A stretch of 32,976 bases of DNA from Pseudomonadales bacterium (GTDB lineage Bacteria > Pseudomonadota > Gammaproteobacteria > Pseudomonadales > Azotimanducaceae): positions 1 through 32,976 of the forward strand of contig JACKNX010000031.1 in NCBI GenBank assembly GCA_024234635.1, read 5' to 3'. The position numbers and the translations under genes are program-made. Numbering within the stretch: position 1 is the first letter of the stretch; each line of letters opens with the position of its first letter. The notes under the pieces were generated by a model, which had not been told where the DNA came from, did not search any database, and was given only the letters and a program-made list of their open reading frames with translations. Shown here piece by piece: positions 24,073 through 32,434 of this stretch.

Positions 24073-25890
24073 ATGACGACGCGTCACTCACAACCCGAAG
24101 ATTCCGTCAGGCAGGACACCGATCCGTCGCTCAGCCAACCCGCGCCACTCTGTGACGACGAACGGCTGGTACTGCCATTCGCGAAGCGCGCCTTCATACA
24201 GTATTCGACGAGCCCCGACGGATCGAAGACGCAGCACCTGTTCTACGACGACAAGGAAATCGAGTTCGACGAAGAGGACCTGTTCCCCTTCGCAGAAGCG
24301 CTTGCTACCCAATCGCATTTCATCGCCGGGGATGCAAAGCACTGGGGGCCGGGCTATTCGTGGCGGACAGTCCAGCCGCTGCTCGATTCGCTGCTCGATG
24401 CCGGCGTTCTGCGCCGGGCGCAGGAATACGGCGAGCCGGAACCGCGTGGACGCCATGTCGGAACCACCAATCCATTCCTGGCCCCCGCAACCGCAGAAAT
24501 CGCGGGAGATTGGAACAACTGCCCGCTGTTGACAAAAACGCTTGCCGCGCGGGAGCTCCCGCTTGCGTGGCTCGAACTCGTCATTCCTGTCTTTCGTGTC
24601 ATACACATCGCGCTCGACAGCGAGAACCGGCAGGTGGGTGAAGCCAACGTGTTTCCGCCAGCCCTCCGACTCGACCGGCCGATTGAATGGCGCATCTGCA
24701 ACTATCCTGGCAGCCGTTACCGGGACGAGCGCCCCATGAACGCCACCGCGCTGCGAAGCATGGGTGCGCAGTGGCCGCAGATGATGGCCCTGTTGCCGTG
24801 GGTACGCGACGCTTTCCTGCACCGGTATCCATCGCTACGCAGAGGCTGGACTCTGGGTGGTATCGAAGCGCTTGCCACCATGGTTCTGGCGTTACCGACC
24901 TATCTGATGATGCGGGTGGATGACAGGATATCCAACGGAGATCTGCATCCGGCGCTGTCGTCGCTGTTCAGGGTCACCGACGGCGTGCGGATGGTGACGC
25001 ACCAGATGATATTCGTCCCTGTGGGTGAACCGACGCTACCGGTGTCGACGCCCATGACCAGCCGCGGTGTGTACGAATACGCCGAACGGAATTTTTCCTT
25101 TTCCTCTGCGCACGGTGTCTGCGCTGGACCGCAGTCGATGATTGAGGATCTCCTGCAGGTGCTCATCGACGGCAGGGCAAGCCCGGAAGCCGAAGGAGTC
25201 ACACTGCTTCCTGAGCTTGAGACCGCACGCGCCGCGATCGAATCGGCAATGGACTACGGTCTGCTCGGCCTCCAGGCTCACGCCGCCATCTTCTCCGTCT
25301 GGCCGGTCATGACCGGCTGCTATGCACGCCTCGCGAACATCGTTTCCCTGTCAGCCGATGGAGCAGCAGACGGGCTGCGCGAACGACTGGCGCAGCACGC
25401 GGACGTGCTCCGGCGCGAAACACACCACGCCAATGCTGCGATGCGCGCCGAGCGACTGGCTGCCTACGTGCAGATCCACGACTTCTGTGCCGAGGGCATG
25501 CGCGGTGAACCACCAACCCCGTCACTCGCTGAAGCGGCAGTTCCGGATAGCGCGGCGCTGGATTCAGCCTCGCGACACATCATCGAGACAGGCGTGCGGA
25601 AAATTCTTCAAGGTGAATCACAACCCGTCATTGATTGTTTGATCGAGACTTTTCTCACGCTGCATGGATTCGTGCGCGTGGCATCCGCGATACAGATGCG
25701 CATCAACCGGATACTGGGCAGGCAGCAGAGCGCACTACCTTTCGACCTCACCCTGATCGACATCCACAATCGTCTGCAGGCCGGCGGTTCCGCGCGGTTG
25801 CCATTTCTGCTCGATGAGATCAGGGACTGGTTCGGCATTGCGGTGACGATTACTCCGGAAAAGATAGAGGCGCTTGCCGCGGAAAAATAA
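24073..25890 (+). CDS. Unrecognised 605-aa protein, possible peptide-modifying or -binding factor
   Basis: I do not recognise the family. Residues 31-116 read as three beta-strands (AFIQYST, TQHLFYDD, KEIEFD) followed by three helices (EEDLFPFAEALATQ, AGDAKHW, WRTVQPLLDSLLDAGVL). This matches the layout of PqqD-like winged helices that bind RiPP leader peptides. The remaining 480 residues are mixed alpha/beta without transmembrane segments, with landmarks CNYPGSRYRDERPMN (209-223), YEYAERNFSFSSAHGVCAGP (334-353) and a helical C-terminus with HHANAAMRAERLA (451-463). No nucleotide-binding, radical-SAM or YcaO motif was found. The gene follows the subtilase by 75 bp, with only a weak AAAGAA site, and precedes the small peptide gene and its promoter. 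A maturation enzyme or docking protein for that peptide is an inference from context. Confidence 0.72.
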   Translation: MTTRHSQPEDSVRQDTDPSLSQPAPLCDDERLVLPFAKRAFIQYSTSPDGSKTQHLFYDDKEIEFDEEDLFPFAEALATQSHFIAGDAKHWGPGYSWRTVQPLLDSLLDAGVLRRAQEYGEPEPRGRHVGTTNPFLAPATAEIAGDWNNCPLLTKTLAARELPLAWLELVIPVFRVIHIALDSENRQVGEANVFPPALRLDRPIEWRICNYPGSRYRDERPMNATALRSMGAQWPQMMALLPWVRDAFLHRYPSLRRGWTLGGIEALATMVLALPTYLMMRVDDRISNGDLHPALSSLFRVTDGVRMVTHQMIFVPVGEPTLPVSTPMTSRGVYEYAERNFSFSSAHGVCAGPQSMIEDLLQVLIDGRASPEAEGVTLLPELETARAAIESAMDYGLLGLQAHAAIFSVWPVMTGCYARLANIVSLSADGAADGLRERLAQHADVLRRETHHANAAMRAERLAAYVQIHDFCAEGMRGEPPTPSLAEAAVPDSAALDSASRHIIETGVRKILQGESQPVIDCLIETFLTLHGFVRVASAIQMRINRILGRQQSALPFDLTLIDIHNRLQAGGSARLPFLLDEIRDWFGIAVTITPEKIEALAAEK

Positions 25891-25912
25891 CTGAAAAGAT
25901 TCTTTGCCCGCG

Positions 25913-25939
25913 TTGAACCTGGGCGGTTGCTGGCGGAAT
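25913..25939 (+). promoter_or_regulatory. Predicted ECF promoter B, upstream of the small peptide gene
   Basis: TTGAACCT (25913-25920), ten bases, then TGGCGGAAT (25931-25939). Seventeen of these seventeen fixed positions are identical to promoter A, with the same gap. It lies just after the stop of the 605-aa protein gene and 67 bp before the peptide ATG, so the peptide can be transcribed separately and strongly by the sigma factor of this locus. Confidence 0.75.
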
Positions 25940-25946
25940 TCACTAC

Positions 25947-25972
25947 AAGGAAAGGTTGATACGCCTTTCTTT
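25947..25972 (+). promoter_or_regulatory. 5'-leader hairpin of the peptide transcript
   Basis: AAGGAAAGG (25947-25955) pairs with CCTTTCTTT (25964-25972) around the loop TTGATACG: nine pairs, one of them G-U. If promoter B is used, transcription would begin close to the first base of this hairpin, which would protect the 5' end of the mRNA. No function beyond this can be read. Confidence 0.4.
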
Positions 25973-26006
25973 CGAAGAGCCCAACAATCGAGTGGAGACT
26001 ATCCCG

Positions 26007-26120
26007 ATGAAAGTGAAGACGAATGTGCGTGCAGGACGCCAGACCCAGAACCGCAAGTCTGGCGATGAATCCGAATACACGCCACCGCCGGCACCGATCT
26101 CCCGCTGCGTCGGCATCTGA
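26007..26120 (+). CDS. Small peptide (37 aa), candidate precursor of an exported or modified peptide
   Basis: A 37-codon gene below the usual annotation cut-off. TGGAG (25993-25997) lies 9 nt before the ATG, and a dedicated ECF-type promoter lies 67 bp upstream. The N-terminal half is basic (MKVKTNVRAGRQTQNRKSG). The middle is acidic (DESEY). The end is proline-rich and finishes TPPPAPISRCVGI with a single cysteine, C34. It has no signal peptide and no double-glycine; A9-G10 and S18-G19 are the only candidate small-residue sites. Codon use is GC-rich at third positions, like the neighbours. It sits between a 605-aa protein of unknown function and a convergent C39-peptidase export operon. I infer a RiPP-like or signalling peptide; no homologue can be confirmed here. 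Confidence 0.68.
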   Translation: MKVKTNVRAGRQTQNRKSGDESEYTPPPAPISRCVGI

Positions 26121-26139
26121 TTGCCACTACGACGCAGTC

Positions 26140-26167
26140 AAGGACGATGGCCGCGGCCATCGTCCTT
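26140..26167. terminator. Perfect 28-bp palindrome after the peptide gene
   Basis: A 14-bp arm AAGGACGATGGCCG (26140-26153) is followed at once by its exact complement (26154-26167). As RNA this gives a 12-bp stem with a CGCG tetraloop, starting 20 bp after the peptide stop. There is no U-tract beyond the final UU, so termination may be partial. The site lies between convergent units and could serve both. The rest of 26168-26308 shows no supported gene. Confidence 0.6.
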
Positions 26168-26308
26168 CCAACCGAACCACGCGCAACTGCCACCCCACAC
26201 GCCCCTGATCTGTCCTGCCGCCTTTCCTGCCATCCTGAATTGCACGCTCACAATGGTTCATATCCTTGTTTGGACGCTTCGAGGCACACCGCAATTCAAC
26301 GAGTTCAT

Positions 26309-28429
26309 CTAAGGGTGAGCGATTACCACCAGCGTCCGCGAACGCGCGAACACACACTGCAGGCACTCCTTGAGGCACAGAGGATCGAGGGCCGCAAAAC
26401 TCTCATCGAGCACGGTGAGCTGACTGTTCTGCAGCAACGCACGCGCCAGGAAGACCCGACTGCGCTCCCCGTGCGACAATTGCCAGCCCGTTTCGCCAAT
26501 GACCTGCTGGAGCCCTGACGGCATGCGGTCAAGCAGATCGCCAAGACCCAGTTCACGACAAAGCAACGCGGCGTCTTCGAGATCCTTTTCCGAGGGCGGC
26601 CATTCACGGCCCATCAGCAGATTGAATGCCAGCGTTCCACCAAGAATGTGGTTTTCATGAAACTGACCCGCCGCGGTCACCATCTGGTGCCAGTTCGCGC
26701 CGAGTGTAAAACGGTCCAGCGACTTTAGGAGCACGAGACCGGATTCCGGTTGGTTCAGTCCGGTCAACACGCCTGCCAGCGTCGACTTGCCGCCCCCCGA
26801 ACGCCCTTCGAGCAGGATGCGATCCCCCCTGTGAACGTCGAGAGACAACCGGTTCAGTACCGGTTCTGCCGTCGAGTCATAGCGAAAAACGATATCGCTC
26901 GCCGAAATCAGCGGCGTGCCTGGCTGACTTTCGGTTTCCATCTGGTCTCGCGTCAGGAAAATGGAGGTGGCCTCCGTGGTTGCGGCGCGCGTAAAAAGCA
27001 CGTTGACCTGACGCCAGGCAACCGCGGCACGCGCGAGCGCAAGGAAGCCACCGGCGAAACCCGTACACGCCCGGTTGGCCAGCAGGATCCCGCCGAGACT
27101 TATCGCCAGCGCGGCGGAAAAGCCATCGTGCGCGAGAAACGCCGGCACCAGTCCTGCAACGGCAAGTATCAACCAGCCGCGGGGGATACCGCCCACGATC
27201 CACGCCGCCAGTCTATCCACCCTGATCGCATCGCCGAGATAGTCCGCCATCAGCCGGTCCTCCTTCGATTCCCTCCCGAAGCGAGGCTCCTGCGCCAGCA
27301 CGGTGCGGTGCCCAACCATGCGTTCAATCAGATCGTGGGTCAGGTCGAGCCGCTTCAGCGTCCAGCCGAGCAGGCGCCGGTAATAGCGGAAGCACAACGC
27401 TCCGATGACACCCAGCCAGATGCAGAGCATCGTCACATGTATCGCTCCGGCAGCCCCAAGGGCAAGCACCCAGAACGCCATGAACAGTTCGATGCCGGCA
27501 ACCAGCGCTGTGAAGCCCCCGTTCAGGGCAAGCGATTCGAGCGCCTGACTTTCGAGCACCTGGCCCAGCAACTGCCCAGCGCCACGCGCCTTCACCGACT
27601 GCAGATCCATGTGCAGGGCGCCCGTGAGCAGCCGCTTCTTCAGCAGACTGCCGAAGTCCAGCGCCACATTTGCGTCCAGCCAGCCGGCAAGCAGCTGCAG
27701 CGGAACCAGGGAAAACACCATCAGCCCCCAGCCCAGCAACCAGCCGGGGTCATGGCGACCCGCAAGCGCCGCGCGGCCGATAAGCGTCCAGCCCGCAATT
27801 TCCATCGCGTAGAGGGCAATGAACACCATTGCCAGCAACGCCACGCGCGAAGGCAGCAGAACGTCCCGCAGTTGCCGGCCGAACGGCGCACCCGCCGGCA
27901 GGCGCAGCATCCACACACCACCAACGCGCTGGTGCGCGAGTTTTACACGGCGCATGGTGGCACCTACCTTCTTCCGGGCAGAGGCGCGCAGATCCAGGGG
28001 CGCAAGCAGACGATCCACCTCCTGACGCAACGGCGCTTCAAGCGGTGCGCACAGGGTATCCCGCAGCGTTGCAACCGGAATGCTCCGGGTTGAAAGGTCA
28101 GGCGCCAGGATGCGCACGACCCGTCGCCTGCAACCAAGGACCAGGAGGAATCCCGCACGGCCTTCATGCTCCAGACGCACGACGGCGGGTCCGAGGCGGC
28201 GCAACATGCCCGTTGCTTCAGGTAGCGTTGTCTCCAACGCTTCGGCTTCCAGCCCAATGGCGCCTGCGCACCATGCGATCCAGCGCCCGAGTTCCGCGCC
28301 TTCCAGCGTCAGCGGAACCGTTACGGCGATTGCCCGTTCTCTTCGCGCTGGGTCAAGCAGTTGCGTCGCTTCAGCGAGAGCATGCAGGCCTTCACCAAGC
28401 CGGTCGATCGACCAGGCGAGTTCGATCAT
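26309..28429 (-). CDS. ABC transporter (TMD-NBD) with degenerate C39-like N-terminal domain
   Basis: This 706-aa half-transporter is the third gene of the export operon. Residues 1-145 resemble a C39-type domain (IAWCAGAIGLEAEAL, AGFLLVLG, VRILAPDLSTRSIP) but lack the catalytic Cys and His. A six-helix membrane domain spans about 195-470. The nucleotide-binding domain has Walker A GRSGGGKST (542-550), the signature LSHGE (651-655, for LSGGQ), Walker B LTVLDES with E676, and H-loop H705. The protein stops one residue after that histidine, so the usual C-terminal tail is absent. The ATG at 28429 overlaps the preceding ABC gene stop by 4 bp. I start there rather than at 28492, because the ATGA overlap is the pattern of this operon. 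It probably pairs with the C39 transporter as a heterodimer. Confidence 0.86.
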   Translation of the reverse strand: MIELAWSIDRLGEGLHALAEATQLLDPARRERAIAVTVPLTLEGAELGRWIAWCAGAIGLEAEALETTLPEATGMLRRLGPAVVRLEHEGRAGFLLVLGCRRRVVRILAPDLSTRSIPVATLRDTLCAPLEAPLRQEVDRLLAPLDLRASARKKVGATMRRVKLAHQRVGGVWMLRLPAGAPFGRQLRDVLLPSRVALLAMVFIALYAMEIAGWTLIGRAALAGRHDPGWLLGWGLMVFSLVPLQLLAGWLDANVALDFGSLLKKRLLTGALHMDLQSVKARGAGQLLGQVLESQALESLALNGGFTALVAGIELFMAFWVLALGAAGAIHVTMLCIWLGVIGALCFRYYRRLLGWTLKRLDLTHDLIERMVGHRTVLAQEPRFGRESKEDRLMADYLGDAIRVDRLAAWIVGGIPRGWLILAVAGLVPAFLAHDGFSAALAISLGGILLANRACTGFAGGFLALARAAVAWRQVNVLFTRAATTEATSIFLTRDQMETESQPGTPLISASDIVFRYDSTAEPVLNRLSLDVHRGDRILLEGRSGGGKSTLAGVLTGLNQPESGLVLLKSLDRFTLGANWHQMVTAAGQFHENHILGGTLAFNLLMGREWPPSEKDLEDAALLCRELGLGDLLDRMPSGLQQVIGETGWQLSHGERSRVFLARALLQNSQLTVLDESFAALDPLCLKECLQCVFARSRTLVVIAHP

Positions 28430-31128
28430 GCGCCCGGACTCCGCGCTTTCGCTGCCTTGGCTACACCGTCTGCGACCGTCACGCGACGCCATCGGGGGTC
28501 ACGCCACAACGTGAGGTGAAGGTCGACTTCCGCATCGAGCAGGGCGCGATAGCGGGTGGAACCCGCCTGAAGTGCGCGAGGCGCACCGTCCTCGACAACT
28601 CTCCCGCCTTCCACGACCAGTACGCGGTCGAACATTCGAGTTTCCTGTATGTCATGCGTGACGCACAGTAGCGTTGCATCACGCCACCATTGCCTGGCGG
28701 TGGTCATGAGCTGGCGACGCTGCTGACGATCGAGGCCACGGAATGGCTCGTCGAGAAGGACGAGACGACAATCCTCCTGCAGCAAGGCCCGGCCCGTCCG
28801 CAGACGCTGCCCTTCGCCGCCGGACAACAGGCCGCCGCTTTCACCAAGCAGCGTCTGCAGCCCCTCAGGCAGTTTCCGCAGCACCTCACGCAGCGCAGCG
28901 GCATCGATGGCCGCGCCAAGGCGCTCGAGATCAGGCTGCGCAATCCCGTAGGCGATGTTGTCCAGGAACGAGCGGTTCCAGATCTGCACCGCAGGATCCA
29001 CCCATGCTGTAGCAGCACGCTGTTCGAGAATCTCCGCATCACCAAACGCACGACCATCCACGTGGAGTGTGCCGGCCGACAGTCGGTGCCAGCCGAGCAG
29101 CAATCCCAGCAGAGTCGACTTGCCGGAGCCTGACTGACCCACAATGGCAACATGTTCACCCGCTCGGATATCGAGGTTGAGTGCGTCCAGCACCACATGC
29201 CCGCCGATCTTCACTTCGCCGTCGCGGATCGACACTGCGGATGCCCCGGCGGCAGGTGCCGGCTGGTCACGTGGCGCAACCTGTGGTGCCGGGGGTTGCT
29301 CACCGGAAAGTGGTTCCAGCAGACGCAGGAGCGTATTGCGCTGCGCCGGGAATCGCTGCGCGAGCTGCGTGATCTGTGCACCCAATGCGGGAAGCTTCAG
29401 CACCCAGAACACCAGCAGAAGATCGCCTCCACCGATCGACCCGACACGTCCCAGATGGGACCACAACAGGTATACACACGGAGCCAGACACAGCAGGGAC
29501 TGCAGCCCTTCGCCAAAAAGCTGTGCAGCGATCAGCCGCCTGCCTGCGCGCACCCATTCGACCAGCAGGCCCTCGTGCTGGCGTCGAACGGCCGCTTCCG
29601 CATGATGCACGCGCACGGGATTCAGGCCGATAAGGACATCGAGGTAGAAGCGGAACAAGGCCCCGCCATGATTTCGCATTCGCAGATCCCGCTCGTTCAG
29701 CAACGATTGCGCAGTCGCTGGCAGCAGGATGGCAAGCGCCGCGGCCAGCGCGGCCAGGGTGACACTCCCGGGGGCAATCAGGCCAATGCCCGCCAGCGTG
29801 AATACAAGGTTCCAGAGCGTCTGGGCAAACTGCACGAGCAGCGATGGCATCGCGCGGGTGGTGGCGATGCCATGGCCGCGTTCGGCCATGTCGGACACCG
29901 GGCGACTCTGAAAGTACCGGTCATCCAGTTCCGGTAGGCGACGCGCGAGCAACAGTCGCAGCTGTGCTTCGACGTGCCGTCCCAGCCGCATCGATTCCAT
30001 GAGCACAGGCAGTTCCAACATGAAGAGCACGACCACGAAGATCAGCAGCGCACCCGCCGCAAGCATGCGCTGGCTGCCCACCCGAAGGTCCCAGGCAATG
30101 TCGAACATACCCCGGAACAGCAGCGTTTCGAGCAGAACCGCGGCAGCGGCAACCGCTACAGCCGCAAAGAGCAGCCAGGGTGATGTCAGCCCCCCGGCCT
30201 TCAGAATCCTGCGGAACTCGCTCAGGGGGTTGAAGGGTGTCTCGCCGAGCACGCGCGCCAGCGCCGCATCCTGCGGGCTCACGCCTACATCGGAGGGTAA
30301 AGGTGCCTGTGCAGGACGGACACCTGACAGACGCAGCAACACAGCCCCTTCCAGCACCAGCATGCGCTCTTCGCCATCCAGGCGTTGCTGGGGCTCCACC
30401 GACCAGTAGGCGAGCGGCACGTCCCGGTAGATATCGTCCGGATCGATACGAAGCAGCAGCGATTCGAGCAGCGCTGTCGCCGCACGACCGCGCTGGACCC
30501 CGCCGGCATCGACAAGGGACTGCACGAGTCTGATCGAGGCATCCAGTGCTGCATAGCCGAACCAGCCTGAATCCTTTTCGGCCGTTTGCAGGAGACCCTG
30601 CCCGCCGACCTTCGTCATCCCCAGCGCCAGGAGCCGCGAGGAAAACATCGAATGTCCCTCCTCAGAGGCCGACCACTCACGCCAGGCGGAAGCCGGCACC
30701 CGTTGACGATGCCGGAAGACGTCCGCCTCGAACCGGCGAATAGGCAACCAGCGACGTCCGGCGGCAGGATCCATCACCTGCAACCAGTTTCCGTGCCGCC
30801 GCCATACCACGACAAAGTGCGTCCCGCCGTCCGGCTGACGGGTGACTACCATCGCAGGCAAAAGCGGCGCCGTACGCAGGGAGAGATGGTCCAGGGGCAG
30901 CATCTGCTGTTCGCTTCTGGCACCGAGTCGATTGGCGACAAACTCGATGTCGTCGATGGAGGTTCCATCAACGCTGGTCTGACAGACCTCGCGCAAGCGG
31001 CCATAGCTGGCCGGTATGCCGAATCCCTCCAGCAGACACTTCAGCGCCGCGGGACCGCAGTCCATCGATGAGGTCTGCACCACCTCCGGACACAACCACC
31101 GGCGGCGTTGGCCGACCGCAGCAGTCAT
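28426..31128 (-). CDS. Peptidase-containing ABC transporter (C39 peptidase-TMD-NBD)
   Basis: This 900-aa exporter would cleave the leader of a peptide and pump it across the inner membrane. The C39 domain (about 10-135) has all catalytic residues: Q18, C24 in SSMDCGPAALK, H104 in GGTHFVVVW and D120 in VMDPAAG. A 170-residue insert (about 140-310) separates it from the membrane domain (about 315-600), which makes the protein longer than typical 700-aa members. The NBD carries Walker A VGQSGSGKST (663-672), signature LSGGE (768-772), Walker B LVLLDEP (789-795) and a THD H-loop. The ATG overlaps the HlyD stop by 4 bp. Both ends are thus coupled to its neighbours, and the operon lies under predicted promoter C. 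Confidence 0.92.
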   Translation of the reverse strand: MTAAVGQRRRWLCPEVVQTSSMDCGPAALKCLLEGFGIPASYGRLREVCQTSVDGTSIDDIEFVANRLGARSEQQMLPLDHLSLRTAPLLPAMVVTRQPDGGTHFVVVWRRHGNWLQVMDPAAGRRWLPIRRFEADVFRHRQRVPASAWREWSASEEGHSMFSSRLLALGMTKVGGQGLLQTAEKDSGWFGYAALDASIRLVQSLVDAGGVQRGRAATALLESLLLRIDPDDIYRDVPLAYWSVEPQQRLDGEERMLVLEGAVLLRLSGVRPAQAPLPSDVGVSPQDAALARVLGETPFNPLSEFRRILKAGGLTSPWLLFAAVAVAAAAVLLETLLFRGMFDIAWDLRVGSQRMLAAGALLIFVVVLFMLELPVLMESMRLGRHVEAQLRLLLARRLPELDDRYFQSRPVSDMAERGHGIATTRAMPSLLVQFAQTLWNLVFTLAGIGLIAPGSVTLAALAAALAILLPATAQSLLNERDLRMRNHGGALFRFYLDVLIGLNPVRVHHAEAAVRRQHEGLLVEWVRAGRRLIAAQLFGEGLQSLLCLAPCVYLLWSHLGRVGSIGGGDLLLVFWVLKLPALGAQITQLAQRFPAQRNTLLRLLEPLSGEQPPAPQVAPRDQPAPAAGASAVSIRDGEVKIGGHVVLDALNLDIRAGEHVAIVGQSGSGKSTLLGLLLGWHRLSAGTLHVDGRAFGDAEILEQRAATAWVDPAVQIWNRSFLDNIAYGIAQPDLERLGAAIDAAALREVLRKLPEGLQTLLGESGGLLSGGEGQRLRTGRALLQEDCRLVLLDEPFRGLDRQQRRQLMTTARQWWRDATLLCVTHDIQETRMFDRVLVVEGGRVVEDGAPRALQAGSTRYRALLDAEVDLHLTLWRDPRWRRVTVADGVAKAAKARSPGA

Positions 31129-32336
31129 GTCCTGGCACCACGGCCCGCCTGCGTCACCCGATCATGCTCCAGCCATTGCCCGGCTTTGCGCATCACCAGT
31201 ACAGCAGGCGTCAGTTGCTCAATGTTGACTTCAATTGCCCCCGGCAACCCATGCTGAAGAATGATCTTCGATTCCGGCTGCGGCAGCGGTTGGAATTCGA
31301 CGCGTACCAGGTTGTCCCGGATTTCCGATCCCACACCGACGACCTGCGCGGGCAACACACCGAACTGCGCCCAGGGAAATCCATCCAGCCGCATCTGCGC
31401 GCGTTGCCCTTCGCGTATGCGCCCGAGTGCCGAGGCGGGCGGGAAATCCGCAACGATGCGCAGTTCAGTAGGTGGTACGAGTGACGCCAGTTTTTCACCC
31501 ACCTGGATATACGCGCCAATCTGCAAAGCGGCACTTTCACCGATGCGTCCATCGGCAGGTGCCCTGATCTGGTGATTGACGATCTCCTGCTGAATCCGCC
31601 TCACCGTAGATCGGGACGTTTCGAGTGCCCCCCGCAGTCTTGCCGCTTCGCGCTCGAGATTGTCGAGTTCCGCTTCGATCTCGTGTGTCCTGGCTTCGGA
31701 CGCCAGCTCGATCTGATGCAGGTCGGCCGCGGCAGCCGCCGCCACGGATTTGAGTTTGCGCGATTCCGACCGCGCCTTGAGGGTTTCTATCATGGCACCG
31801 CGACCACTGTCGCTCAGCTCCGAGAGCCGTCGCTCGTATTCATTGGCGAACGACACCGCGGCCTCCGCCGCCGCACGACGCGACTGCGCACTGCCGACCG
31901 CCGACTGCATGGACTGCTGGTCCTTCGAACGCGTGAGCCGCAGCTGCTCGATCTGCTGCTCAAGCAGCGCGATCTGAGGGGGTAACGATTCGGCACGCGA
32001 AACTTCTTCCGCGAGCATCAACCTGCGATCATGCGAATCCAGCGTGACCAGTACGTCGCCGGCCCGAACATCCTGTCCCAGGTTGAACGACACCGACTCG
32101 ATGCGACCGGAAACAAGCGATGCGACAGGGTGCGCGGAGCGGATGACTTCAAGTCGCGCTTTAGCCGAGACCTCGTAGAGCGTGACATGCGCGGCGAAGA
32201 ACCAGATCAGCCATGCCGTCAGCGCAATCGCGCCAATACCCCACGCGAACAGGGCGCCAGCGGGCGAGTCGTGTTTCAGCGAGCGGGTAGTGCGGATGAA
32301 TGAAGTCGCCAAGTTCCGTAGCCGATGGTGAGACAT
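31125..32336 (-). CDS. HlyD-family periplasmic adaptor of the peptide exporter
   Basis: This 403-aa membrane-fusion protein would link the ABC exporter to an outer-membrane channel. A short cytoplasmic N-terminus and one transmembrane helix (about 27-49) are followed by the first lipoyl half, PVASLVSGRIESVSFNLGQDVRAGD (about 70-94). A long charged coiled coil (about 105-255) and the second lipoyl half, IRAPADGRIGESAALQIG, come next, then the beta-barrel region. ATG 32336 is preferred, with GAGAGG 6 nt upstream; a GTG at 32366 is possible. It is the first gene of the minus-strand export operon, about 100 bp after predicted promoter C. No TolC-like gene is in the window. Confidence 0.9.
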   Translation of the reverse strand: MSHHRLRNLATSFIRTTRSLKHDSPAGALFAWGIGAIALTAWLIWFFAAHVTLYEVSAKARLEVIRSAHPVASLVSGRIESVSFNLGQDVRAGDVLVTLDSHDRRLMLAEEVSRAESLPPQIALLEQQIEQLRLTRSKDQQSMQSAVGSAQSRRAAAEAAVSFANEYERRLSELSDSGRGAMIETLKARSESRKLKSVAAAAAADLHQIELASEARTHEIEAELDNLEREAARLRGALETSRSTVRRIQQEIVNHQIRAPADGRIGESAALQIGAYIQVGEKLASLVPPTELRIVADFPPASALGRIREGQRAQMRLDGFPWAQFGVLPAQVVGVGSEIRDNLVRVEFQPLPQPESKIILQHGLPGAIEVNIEQLTPAVLVMRKAGQWLEHDRVTQAGRGART

Positions 32337-32434
32337 TGCACGCCTCTCCCGCTCCGGACCGGACACTGCCGGGCGGCTCCCCGCACCGGAAGCGCCCCGC
32401 CACTGATGGAAGCTTGCGCACGCCTTGCCTGTTC

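Noticed and set aside
26147..26518. Plus-strand ORF with three cysteines after the peptide gene
   Set aside because: It starts within the palindrome, runs antisense into the ABC gene and has no ribosome site.
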